From: an uncultured Thalassotalea sp.
Lineage (GTDB): Bacteria; Pseudomonadota; Gammaproteobacteria; Enterobacterales; Alteromonadaceae
DNA length: 64,000 nucleotides
Assembly (NCBI GenBank): GCA_947492575.1
Contig: CANLNK010000005.1
Location: forward strand, 124,001-188,000
Direction: 5' to 3'
Below are positions 57,094 through 64,000 of this stretch, piece after piece. The notes below the pieces were generated by a model that saw nothing but the letters and a program-made list of their open reading frames with translations, ran no database searches and was not told the DNA's origin. The translations under genes and the position numbers were made by a program. The first letter of the stretch is position 1. Each line of letters begins with the position of its first letter.

Positions 57094-58329
57094 TTATTCA
57101 GTTGAATAACCTTTGATATGCTGTGTGGTAATACTCGTGCACGGTTTGCTGTCAAAACAAAAATTGAAGATAGCAGGTTTAGCTACCATTTCTAGCCAGT
57201 CCTCTTCCGTAATGTTTTTAGCACTTATACCATTGATTGAAGTAACCACGTCACCAGCAGTAAAGCCGTTGTTGTATGCAACAAGTTCTGGGAATACATG
57301 GCGCACCAATAACAGGTCGTTTTGTAGTTTACGAAGGTCTAACCCTGCTAAGTTGTAGTTGCTGGTAAATGAAATGTTGGGATATGGGCGAAAAACCATG
57401 ACATCGTTTTGATAGTCGATAATGGTTACAAATTGGTTCATTAAAGCGCTGCCAACCACTGAAAAATCATCTTCATCTTCTGCATAGATAACGTTGGATT
57501 TCACACCTTTTAAAGTCATGTCACCAATACCTAAACCCGGTAACCTTACGCGAGTGTGTTTTGCTTCTCCGCTTAAACCAAAATCTGACGCCTGAACAGC
57601 AGCTGTGGGCAATGTAATGTCATTGTTCTCAACAAAGGCAGTGTTAAATTTGAAGTAATGGCGGCTCCCCGTATCAACGTAAACCTCTTGGTTAAACTGC
57701 TTGCCATCAATGTGCAGGGTTACCGGAATCGTCAGCTTGGAGAAAAATTTCTCTATTGGCACTTCTACATCACTCGGTTGGGTAGAAAACGACTTAGTGG
57801 TTAACGTAATTTGTTCATTTTGTTTATCAAACTTCCAATTAAAATGTCTTAATAGGTCATGACCTAACACGCCATCGAAGATAGCTTCATCAGGGCGAAG
57901 GTAATACCGGCTTGTTGAAATTGGAATGAAACCAACTTTCACGTTTTCGAAAGTCACATTACCAAAAGCTAGTGATTTTAGTTCAGTTTGATAAGCGGGA
58001 GAGTTTTCTTCATCTCCCCAACCACGCAATTCCAATGAAAAGCCTCGCTCCAAGGTCAATCGAGTCGTTGCCTGTGTATCGAATAACATGGTGAATGAAG
58101 CGCCAGTATCGATCAGAAAAAGGAGCTCCTCTTGGTTATCGGCTTTCACTTTTATATAAGGTTTTTCGCCAATGTAAAACGCTTGCACGCTTGCTTCATA
58201 TTGCTCGGCTCCTGAAGCTGGCATGGTTGGTTTAATATCTTTGTTCGCATAAATCATACGTAAGCTATTGGCAACCGAGCAGCCACTAAGCACGGATATC
58301 AGCACGAAAATATATAGTAAATTTTTCAT
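57094..58329 (-). CDS. Aspartyl protease lipoprotein with two DTG motifs and PDZ
   Basis: 411 residues with a lipoprotein signal (LSGC, Cys17). Retropepsin-like half 1 has FLIDTGASFTML near residue 72 and half 2 has YVDTGSRHYFKF near 218, so both catalytic aspartates are in one chain. A PDZ-like domain follows (about 325-400; NGFTAGDVVTSINGISA). Most bacterial retropepsins carry one DTG and dimerise. It is probably a periplasmic protease. An 11-bp direct repeat is 49-70 bases upstream. Confidence 0.85.
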   Translation of the reverse strand: MKNLLYIFVLISVLSGCSVANSLRMIYANKDIKPTMPASGAEQYEASVQAFYIGEKPYIKVKADNQEELLFLIDTGASFTMLFDTQATTRLTLERGFSLELRGWGDEENSPAYQTELKSLAFGNVTFENVKVGFIPISTSRYYLRPDEAIFDGVLGHDLLRHFNWKFDKQNEQITLTTKSFSTQPSDVEVPIEKFFSKLTIPVTLHIDGKQFNQEVYVDTGSRHYFKFNTAFVENNDITLPTAAVQASDFGLSGEAKHTRVRLPGLGIGDMTLKGVKSNVIYAEDEDDFSVVGSALMNQFVTIIDYQNDVMVFRPYPNISFTSNYNLAGLDLRKLQNDLLLVRHVFPELVAYNNGFTAGDVVTSINGISAKNITEEDWLEMVAKPAIFNFCFDSKPCTSITTQHIKGYSTE

Positions 58330-58377
58330 GTATTTTCCCTTGTTCAGTTTCGTTCCGAGGCATTGTCGGATAACAAG

Positions 58378-58399
58378 CGTGAAAATAAAGTGAAATGAA
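58378..58399 (+). promoter_or_regulatory. 11-bp-period direct repeat upstream of the aspartyl protease
   Basis: CGTGAAAATAA (58378-58388) is followed by AGTGAAATGAA (58389-58399): two GTGAAA copies 11 bases apart, on the strand opposite the gene at 57094-58329. GGTGAACGC lies further out at 58414. Confidence 0.55.
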
Positions 58400-58441
58400 T
58401 GGGTTTAAATGATGGTGAACGCGTAATTTCTTTGTTTAAGT

Positions 58442-59152
58442 TCAATTTGCACGTTTAGCGCCAGTAACAAATTTGGCGTTATTTATTGAAAAGTAGTGAG
58501 GGCTTATCGCGACAACGCTTGCTAAGTCTTCTAAGCCCAAGCTCTCATGAAAATGCGCTTTGACATAAGCAAAGACTCTATTGAAGCGATTAGCACTTAG
58601 CGAGTTATGTTCGTTTGCTTCAAACTCTGCGTATTTCTGAATAAGTTTAACTAAGAAAACACGCGCGAGGGATTCATACATCACTTCAAAGCCAAGAGAT
58701 CGCTCTTCTAATGACATATAAAGGCTACTAGCAGCCAGTGTTAGATCTGCATCCAAAAATTTGGGAACATCTTTGAGTTGCTCGCTGGAAAGAATGACGC
58801 CGAGTTCATTTTGGGCAAATTCGCTGAACAATTCAGGATTGAGGGTAATAATGATGACCTTTGATTTGGCGTACCATCGCCAGCCACTTTTCATGCCAGC
58901 AGGGGTGACCACAATTTCATTTTCAAGCAAGGTGTAATCGTTGTGTTTTGACTCTCGCCAATTTTCAACGCGATGAGGGTTGGGATTAAGATTGACAAGA
59001 ATATGATGTTGTTCAAACACTTGTATGGGCATACTGCCGGGTTCTGCTTCAAAGTACTCCAGAGTTAGTAAGTCTGATTGCTTACTGACCTCTTTGATTT
59101 GTTGGCTGGCCAGTAACGGCTCACTTGGATAAATCTCTTGATACTTTGTCAT
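58442..59152 (-). CDS. AraC-like regulator, missing the second helix-turn-helix
   Basis: 236 residues: N-terminal cupin-type sensor region (about 1-140) and the first half of an AraC HTH domain (FAYVKAHFHESLGLEDLASVV, cut here, then ISPHYFS). AraC domains have two HTH units over about 100 residues; this chain ends soon after the first, with NNAKFVTGAKRAN and a stop. I see no continuation in other frames downstream. It may be a truncated regulator or one that binds DNA weakly. A palindromic TATACTCTAGTATA lies upstream (59189-59202). Confidence 0.8.
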   Translation of the reverse strand: MTKYQEIYPSEPLLASQQIKEVSKQSDLLTLEYFEAEPGSMPIQVFEQHHILVNLNPNPHRVENWRESKHNDYTLLENEIVVTPAGMKSGWRWYAKSKVIIITLNPELFSEFAQNELGVILSSEQLKDVPKFLDADLTLAASSLYMSLEERSLGFEVMYESLARVFLVKLIQKYAEFEANEHNSLSANRFNRVFAYVKAHFHESLGLEDLASVVAISPHYFSINNAKFVTGAKRAN

Positions 59153-59268
59153 ATTCCCACAGTGTATTGATACGTACGTTTATACTCTAGTATACGTATA
59201 ATCTTTGACGTCGACATTCACACCCTCCCATTTATCTTTGACTGTTCGAAGTATCGTGATAGCTAGTC

Positions 59269-60147
59269 TTAGTGAATGTTACCGCTTTGATATGGAACAG
59301 GAATTTGTTCAACGGTAATTGAGTTGTTCTCGCCAATAAGCACTGCGTTATTTCGTTCTACTTTAGTCCAATTGTCAGATGTTTCGGTGAGAGGTTCCGA
59401 GCAAATGATAATATCGCCACTTTGTGCAGGCTCTATTGTTAAATCTTCAGCGTCGTGATCATGATCAAAAGAACCTTGGCAATAGAACAAAGATGCGGGT
59501 TGAGTATTAGCATCAGTGGCAAAACGGGTAATAATCGTACTTACGCCGTCACTTACCGCAAAATTAATAAAAGCGTTTGTGTTTGCATTGTTTGCTACCC
59601 TGTGCTGGATAATTTTGCTAATCGTTTCATATAACGCTTGTTTTAGTGCTTCCGCACTCAAGTGTTCTGCAAAGTTAATAGTATCCATAAATAACGCAAA
59701 TGCGTATTCAGAGTCTGTATTGCCTTTAATCAAATTAAATGCTTTATCAGACAAGCTATTTAGAATACTTCGTTTGAACTTTGAAAATTGATCTAAGCGT
59801 CCATTGTGCATAAACATGTACTGGCCATAAGTAAACGGGTGGCAATTACTTTGTGAGACAGGCATGCCTGTTGATGCATCACGCACATGAGCAAAAAAAT
59901 GTGCACTTTTTACTTTAGATGTTAGCTGTAGAAGGTTTTGGTTACTCCAGGCGGGCTCAACGCTGACAATACGTGCTGGATCTGGGTCATTATGAAGTGG
60001 ATACCAACCTAGACCAAAACCATCACCATTAACGGGAAGCTTTCGCTTTTTGGATTCTTTGCTTTGAACGATGAGTGAATTTGCAGGCTCAACGACAAAT
60101 GTCGCCATAGTGGCAGGCTTGCCTTTATAAATGATGAATCGACACAT
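59269..60147 (-). CDS. Class II glutamine amidotransferase (YafJ-like)
   Basis: 292 residues beginning MCRFIIYKG, so the catalytic cysteine is residue 2 after Met removal. NGDGFGLGWY, FAHVRDASTG, NCHPFTYGQYMFMHNGRL and GNTDSEYAFALF are the Ntn-type glutaminase landmarks. No synthetase domain is attached. E. coli YafJ has the same layout; its substrate is unclear. It is a single gene 35 bases downstream of the DUF413-like gene. Confidence 0.9.
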   Translation of the reverse strand: MCRFIIYKGKPATMATFVVEPANSLIVQSKESKKRKLPVNGDGFGLGWYPLHNDPDPARIVSVEPAWSNQNLLQLTSKVKSAHFFAHVRDASTGMPVSQSNCHPFTYGQYMFMHNGRLDQFSKFKRSILNSLSDKAFNLIKGNTDSEYAFALFMDTINFAEHLSAEALKQALYETISKIIQHRVANNANTNAFINFAVSDGVSTIITRFATDANTQPASLFYCQGSFDHDHDAEDLTIEPAQSGDIIICSEPLTETSDNWTKVERNNAVLIGENNSITVEQIPVPYQSGNIH

Positions 60148-60182
60148 GGTGAGACCCTACTAACCTTATGATTTATTTACTC

Positions 60183-60542
60183 TTACTCATAAATTTTTAC
60201 CATGCCTGAATTATCTGAAAAGTCGACCGATTCGCTTGAAGAAACACTGCTCCTAGAAAAGCTGTGAAGCGTCTTGCTTTTAGCAATTGCTAAGAGATAT
60301 TTTCTCCATAACTTACTCGCATAAAGTGTGCAATTAAGCTCATCATTAACTTCATTAAGGAACGTTTGTTCAGTTTGGTTATTTGGTGTTAAGTTACCCT
60401 TGGTTAATTGCAGTAACGTATCTCCAAAGTTTTGCAGTTCTTGAGATTCTTTCAAGCTGAGATGACCGCTTCTGGAAAGCCCTCTACTAAATATAGGATC
60501 ACCATAAAACGGTTTTTGTCCTTTGCGAATTTCTTTTTCCAT
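60183..60542 (-). CDS. DUF413/MaoP-like protein
   Basis: 119 residues. FYGDPIFSRGLSRSGHLSLKES, broken at the family position, then LWRKYLLAIAKSKTLHSFS match the DUF413 pattern (FYD...YPRGFSRHGDFT, and W.KY...R.K..HT.S). In E. coli MaoP, a DUF413 protein, organises the Ori macrodomain. The match here is clear in outline but diverged, so it may be a second copy. It is followed directly by the amidotransferase gene. Confidence 0.78.
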   Translation of the reverse strand: MEKEIRKGQKPFYGDPIFSRGLSRSGHLSLKESQELQNFGDTLLQLTKGNLTPNNQTEQTFLNEVNDELNCTLYASKLWRKYLLAIAKSKTLHSFSRSSVSSSESVDFSDNSGMVKIYE

Positions 60543-60657
60543 AACCCCTCATCACTAGTCAAAAAAGTTAAGCCATCAATTCTTGCGGCAAATTTATGAG
60601 AAAATGCTGAGGAAAAACATCAATATTTTTTTATCGATAAGGATAATTTTTATTGGT

Positions 60658-61956
60658 TTATTTTTGGTGGCAATTACTCGTATCATCGACCTCTTGTTGT
60701 TCAGATTTATCTGGCTCCAAACATTGTTCAGAGATAATTGACTCTTCGATACGCGGGTCTAACGTTGCTGATAATGGCGACACTGTAATATCTGATGGTG
60801 TAACCACGTAGTCGCTTTGTTGGGGTTTTTCCCTTTTCTGAATAGAGTTAATCGCGGTAAGCAGGCTAAACATAACGACTGTTAACAGTGATATTGCGCC
60901 GTAAAGTGCTTGGTGGCCCATGAGTTCCATTAATTGCGCCAACAAAGTCGAGCCAATACCAGCACCGACACCAAATACCATTAATAGCGCCGAAGAAACT
61001 CCGACGCGTTCGTCGTCATTCACACGAGAATTAGCCAGTGCAGATGATAGTGGATATAACGTAAAGGCGAACAAGCCAAACGCAAATGTAGCAAATAGCA
61101 CAACAGGATGTGCAGTGGCATTTATGCACAGAACTATTGATATCGCTCCAATAAATACTGTATTTATTCGTATTAAAATGCTGCGCTTAAACTTATCTGA
61201 CAAAAGCCCCATCGGCCATTGAGCTAATAAACCTGCAAAAATGGTTAAGGACATAAAGAGTGCAATACTTCTCGTATCGAAGCCTATGCTTTTTGCATAA
61301 ACCGGCGCTAAACCATAGAAACTACCGTTAATAATGCCAGCAAAAAATACTGCTGTGAGCGATTGAGGTATCGCTTTTAGGTAACTTATAAACCCAATCG
61401 GGATTGGCTTTAATGGTTTTGGGTGAATTCTTCTGGTGATAGCAATTGGCACAATGCCAATTGAAACAGCAATACAAACGAGGAGAAGTGGTGCAAGCCC
61501 AAGTTCTGGGAATTGAGACAAGGTATATTGACCACCGATCATGCCTAAATAAGACGTGATCATATACATGGAAAATACTCTACCTCTGTGTTCAGGCTCC
61601 GCTTGTTCATTCAACCAGCTTTCAAGCACCATGTAGTTACACATCATACCAATGCCAACGAGTAATCTCAGTACAATCCAAAGGTAGATGTTGTCACTTA
61701 ATCCGTGAGTAGCTATACAAGCGATAACCATCGCTGTACTGGCTGAAAAGGTCCGTATATGGCCAACACTTTTAATGAAATAGTAGGCTATTTTGGCGCC
61801 AGACAATAACCCTAAGTAGTAGGCAGAAGTTATTAAACCGACCCAAAATGTAGATATGTCGTGTTGTGTTAGATAAAGCGCCAAATAGGTCGTAAGTAAA
61901 CCCGTACCGCCTACTAAAAATAGATTGGTTAGATAAAGAGAAATAAATGACCGCAT
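60658..61956 (-). CDS. MFS transporter (YcaD-like group)
   Basis: 432 residues, 12 predicted membrane helices. MFS landmarks are SGAKIAYYFIKSVG (loop 2-3), GRVFSMYMITSYLGM, and LLAQWPMGLLSDKFKRSILIR (repeat of the loop motif, shortened) in the second half. A cytoplasmic tail of about 50 residues is Glu/Ser-rich. The substrate is unknown. It ends about 115 bases upstream of the DUF413-like start. Confidence 0.88.
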   Translation of the reverse strand: MRSFISLYLTNLFLVGGTGLLTTYLALYLTQHDISTFWVGLITSAYYLGLLSGAKIAYYFIKSVGHIRTFSASTAMVIACIATHGLSDNIYLWIVLRLLVGIGMMCNYMVLESWLNEQAEPEHRGRVFSMYMITSYLGMIGGQYTLSQFPELGLAPLLLVCIAVSIGIVPIAITRRIHPKPLKPIPIGFISYLKAIPQSLTAVFFAGIINGSFYGLAPVYAKSIGFDTRSIALFMSLTIFAGLLAQWPMGLLSDKFKRSILIRINTVFIGAISIVLCINATAHPVVLFATFAFGLFAFTLYPLSSALANSRVNDDERVGVSSALLMVFGVGAGIGSTLLAQLMELMGHQALYGAISLLTVVMFSLLTAINSIQKREKPQQSDYVVTPSDITVSPLSATLDPRIEESIISEQCLEPDKSEQQEVDDTSNCHQK

Positions 61957-61998
61957 GACTGCCTGCTACTATTTGAATTAAAGTCGATATTAATGAAA

Positions 61999-62658
61999 CT
62001 AGTTTGGTGGGTCGACCCTGTTCTCGTTAGAACAATTAACTCGGTACCAACCTGCAATCGAATATCTATCTGTTCTTGCGGGTAATACTTCGTGTGGGAA
62101 TTCTTCACTTAAAAATACGACTAATGTACCTAACTCTGGAGTAACCATAACACCATTCATATCTTCTTTATTTTCATAAAGTACAAGCTCGCCACCATCA
62201 TGTTTTTTCCAATTACAGTTTAAATATAAGACGATGGAGAGAATACGGTTTTTTTCTCCTTGAAACGCATCGACATGCCTTTTATAAAAAGCATTAGGAG
62301 GGTAATGAGCAAAATGGCTTTCAAAAGAGAATAATCCTAGAAGAAGGTGTTTATTTAAATGTTCTTTCAATTCGTTACACCAATCTAGCCATTGTATACC
62401 AGTTTGGGAGTTACCCGATATCCAGTATATTTCGTCGTTGCGAATGTTGTCGTTTTTGCCAAAGTCGTCATCTCGCCCAATCCCAGCGGCATTAAATTGA
62501 TTGTCGGTTATATTTTGCAATTGTTCACATAATGCAATTGCTAATTCATTTGGAATCCCTAAAGGGTTGATACTGTATCCAGTGGTTTTCAGGTCATGAG
62601 AGATTTTATGATAAACGTCCGAACTGCAGCCGAACGACGCTGTTAAAAGTGAGGTCAT
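61999..62658 (-). CDS. 2OG-Fe(II) oxygenase, prolyl-4-hydroxylase-like
   Basis: 219 residues. The iron facial triad is visible as HVD (YKRHVDAFQG, about residue 123) and a distal His (FPHEVLPA, near 191), with Arg near RYSIAGWYRVN for 2-oxoglutarate. A jelly-roll oxygenase of the P4Hc type. The substrate is unknown; relatives hydroxylate proteins or small metabolites. It lies 40 bases before the MFS gene, so co-transcription is likely. Confidence 0.87.
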   Translation of the reverse strand: MTSLLTASFGCSSDVYHKISHDLKTTGYSINPLGIPNELAIALCEQLQNITDNQFNAAGIGRDDDFGKNDNIRNDEIYWISGNSQTGIQWLDWCNELKEHLNKHLLLGLFSFESHFAHYPPNAFYKRHVDAFQGEKNRILSIVLYLNCNWKKHDGGELVLYENKEDMNGVMVTPELGTLVVFLSEEFPHEVLPARTDRYSIAGWYRVNCSNENRVDPPN

Positions 62659-62719
62659 CAGTTGAATTACAATAAAGTAAAAGAAGGGAAGCTCCCTTCT
62701 TTCGAGTTGAGGGGAAGTG

Positions 62720-62953
62720 TTATTGGTTTTTGATGAAAGCTTTGATGTCTTTCAATGACTTGAATTTTTTATAGCCAGAAGCTTCTAACTCTTCATTCAC
62801 ACACATTAAAATTGCATTATCTTTGTTCTCTTCGCCTTCTGCGTAATCTACACAGTATTCGTATGAGTCTTTAACAAAGTCGACACTTGCTTGTTCTTCT
62901 TCGGCCATCACTGCAGTACTCGCCAATAGTAAAACTAATGTAATATGCTTCAT
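62720..62953 (-). CDS. Small secreted protein, two cysteines
   Basis: 77 residues from the ATG at 62951-62953, favoured over the ATG at 62957-62959 because AAAAGGAT is spaced 8-9 bases from it. Signal peptide (VMA-EE). The mature acidic chain of about 60 residues has two cysteines (EYCVDYAEGE, LMCVNEEL) that could pair. No family is recognised. It precedes the oxygenase gene by about 60 bases on the same strand. Confidence 0.7.
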   Translation of the reverse strand: MKHITLVLLLASTAVMAEEEQASVDFVKDSYEYCVDYAEGEENKDNAILMCVNEELEASGYKKFKSLKDIKAFIKNQ

Positions 62954-63119
62954 ACACATATCCTTTTCACATTGTGGTTAATTGTTGCTTTAAAAAGCCT
63001 GTGAAAGTTAACTGTGTTTACATGTTGAGTAAAACGAAAAAATATTATCGTCAAGGTAAAAAAATATAGGGATGAGCCTTTTAGGAGAGTACGTTAGGAA
63101 TAGTGCGAACGCCTTCAAC

Positions 63120-63147
63120 TTAAGCTTACTGAGCTTAGTAAGCTTAA
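63120..63147. terminator. Perfect 11-bp hairpin
   Basis: TTAAGCTTACT and AGTAAGCTTAA form a perfect stem with a 6-base loop, overlapping the stop codon of the possible small ORF. No T-run follows on either strand, so terminator function is uncertain. Confidence 0.4.
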
Positions 63148-63233
63148 ATTGAAAAAACATTCGCAAGTAACACACTTAGCACGATAAAAATAACGATAAG
63201 CAGGTTAACCGAGTTAGCTTTCAAGTACTTCAT
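63144..63233 (-). CDS. Possible 29-residue single-helix membrane peptide
   Basis: The minus-strand ATG at 63231-63233 opens a 29-codon frame, MKYLKANSVNLLIVIFIVLS, followed by a short hydrophobic end. Two lysines precede a hydrophobic helix of about 19 residues, the layout of bacterial small membrane proteins. There is no clear Shine-Dalgarno sequence. A perfect hairpin overlaps its stop codon. It is reported as possible only. Confidence 0.35.
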   Translation of the reverse strand: MKYLKANSVNLLIVIFIVLSVLLANVFSI

Positions 63234-63525
63234 ACACAACACCATCTAAAGCAATTTGGCATTATATTAGTGGGAATAGTGCATTTTATATAACGAAATA
63301 ATGTTTAGCTGACGACAAACATTATTTATCAATATTTACCAATGCAGAAAAATGCCTTAACAGAATGAATACCTTTTTAAGATTCAAAGATACTCATATT
63401 TTTATTGTGCATGGACAGTAGATTGGTAGCGTGAGTCCAAATTGTTCGACTACAACTTATTAGCAAACAGCACCATGCACCAACGTAATTAGTATATGCT
63501 CTTTTTAGATGTTAATTGGTCGTGA

Positions 63526-64000
63526 TTACTTTGTCTTAATAAATGCTATGCCTGCATAAGTTAAAGAATCTACCTTGTCTGATACGTTGAACTGAATCAC
63601 GCTGCCCGAGGTGGGTTCTAGTTCGACGCGTATCTTGTCTTTGTCATTCATACCTGTTGAGCCAGAGTGCATAACGCCCCACTGAATATCAAATCGCTCG
63701 TTATCGTTTTTATTGACGAGAACAGTGCCTAATAAAGGGTGTTTGTACTCTCCAACGTATGCATCTAGCGCTAAGCTTAAGTTCCACTTACGGCGTGAAA
63801 TTTTATCTCGTTCCTTCGCTAGCATTTGGTCTAAACTTGCCAACTTAGCTTTGAGCTGTTTTGCTCTTTCAGTAACCTGTTCTTCAACATTAGCTTCGCC
63901 TAGTAATGCACCATAAACATAATCGGCAATCAGGCTTGTTAAGCGCGAACTTAGAAAATCTTCATTGTTTAATACCACTAATCCAATGCCTTGCTCAGGC
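63526..64000 (-). CDS. Serine hydrolase C-terminal part with DUF3471-like domain (runs off window)
   Basis: The minus-strand frame is open to the window end and yields 157 residues. It begins PEQGIGLVVLNNED, a stretch typical of the end of the penicillin-binding-fold hydrolase domain, then a charged helical linker and a lipocalin-like C-terminal region (YVGEYKHPLLGTVLV to YAGIAFIKTK) as in DUF3471. The catalytic part lies outside the window, so the activity is not proven here. Confidence 0.75.
   Translation of the reverse strand, partial: PEQGIGLVVLNNEDFLSSRLTSLIADYVYGALLGEANVEEQVTERAKQLKAKLASLDQMLAKERDKISRRKWNLSLALDAYVGEYKHPLLGTVLVNKNDNERFDIQWGVMHSGSTGMNDKDKIRVELEPTSGSVIQFNVSDKVDSLTYAGIAFIKTK

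Larger units (their letters stand above)
62960..63525. other. Intergenic region with hairpin and possible micropeptide
   Basis: 566 bases. It contains the small ORF at 63144-63233 and a perfect 11-bp hairpin at 63120-63147, described separately. The rest is AT-rich with no recognised RNA or promoter. Confidence 0.5.

Overview
The window comes from a marine gammaproteobacterium, most likely Alteromonadales and close to Colwelliaceae (Thalassotalea/Colwellia-like). The evidence is low-to-moderate GC, a thiC-thiO-thiS-thiG-thiDE operon, c4-type cytochromes, SelO, a split LetA with LetB, M1, S41 and DUF885 peptidases, and many lipoproteins. The genus is an inference; no rRNA or tRNA gene was found.

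Layout. 1-7000: end of a DUF3754 gene, engB, a tetraheme c4-like cytochrome, and a letA(split)-letB lipid-transport operon. 7000-13150: a complete TPP-riboswitch-controlled thiamine operon on the minus strand. 13190-25100: housekeeping and accessory genes (M1 peptidase, cytochrome c, SelO, DUF523, GGDEF protein, DUF885 lipoprotein, TPR protein with degenerate GGDEF, TesB). An intact cyclic-di-GMP-I (GEMM) riboswitch with its own promoter lies at 21.1-21.2 kb on the minus strand, with no convincing gene downstream.

25224-34937 is a 9.7-kb mobile island of the gamma-mobile-trio type (gmtY recombinase, gmtZ, gmtX). It is inserted inside a ybdG/mscM mechanosensitive-channel gene: the first 375 codons lie on one side (36061 down to 34937) and the last 39 codons on the other (25222 down to 25103). 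Joined, they give 414 residues, about the length of E. coli YbdG. The cargo is a small coiled-coil protein, a RecD-like helicase, and an unrecognised trio of envelope proteins (small barrel-like protein, small secreted protein, lipoprotein). One end carries a 125-bp attC-like imperfect palindrome.

36-46 kb: yihG-like acyltransferase, proBA, two lipoproteins, and an RND efflux pair. 46-59 kb: a secreted-hydrolase cluster (serine hydrolase, two S41 peptidases, a two-DTG-motif aspartyl protease with PDZ, a DUF2846 lipoprotein, two paralogous membrane proteins) around an OmpR-type response regulator and histidine kinase. Five copies of an 11-bp-period direct repeat built on GGTGAAA lie upstream of these genes, always on the strand opposite the gene, and suggest one autoregulated regulon. 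59-64 kb: truncated AraC-like regulator, class II glutamine amidotransferase, DUF413/MaoP-like protein, MFS transporter, 2OG-Fe(II) oxygenase, small secreted protein, possible 29-residue membrane peptide, and the end of a serine hydrolase with a DUF3471-like tail that runs out of the window.
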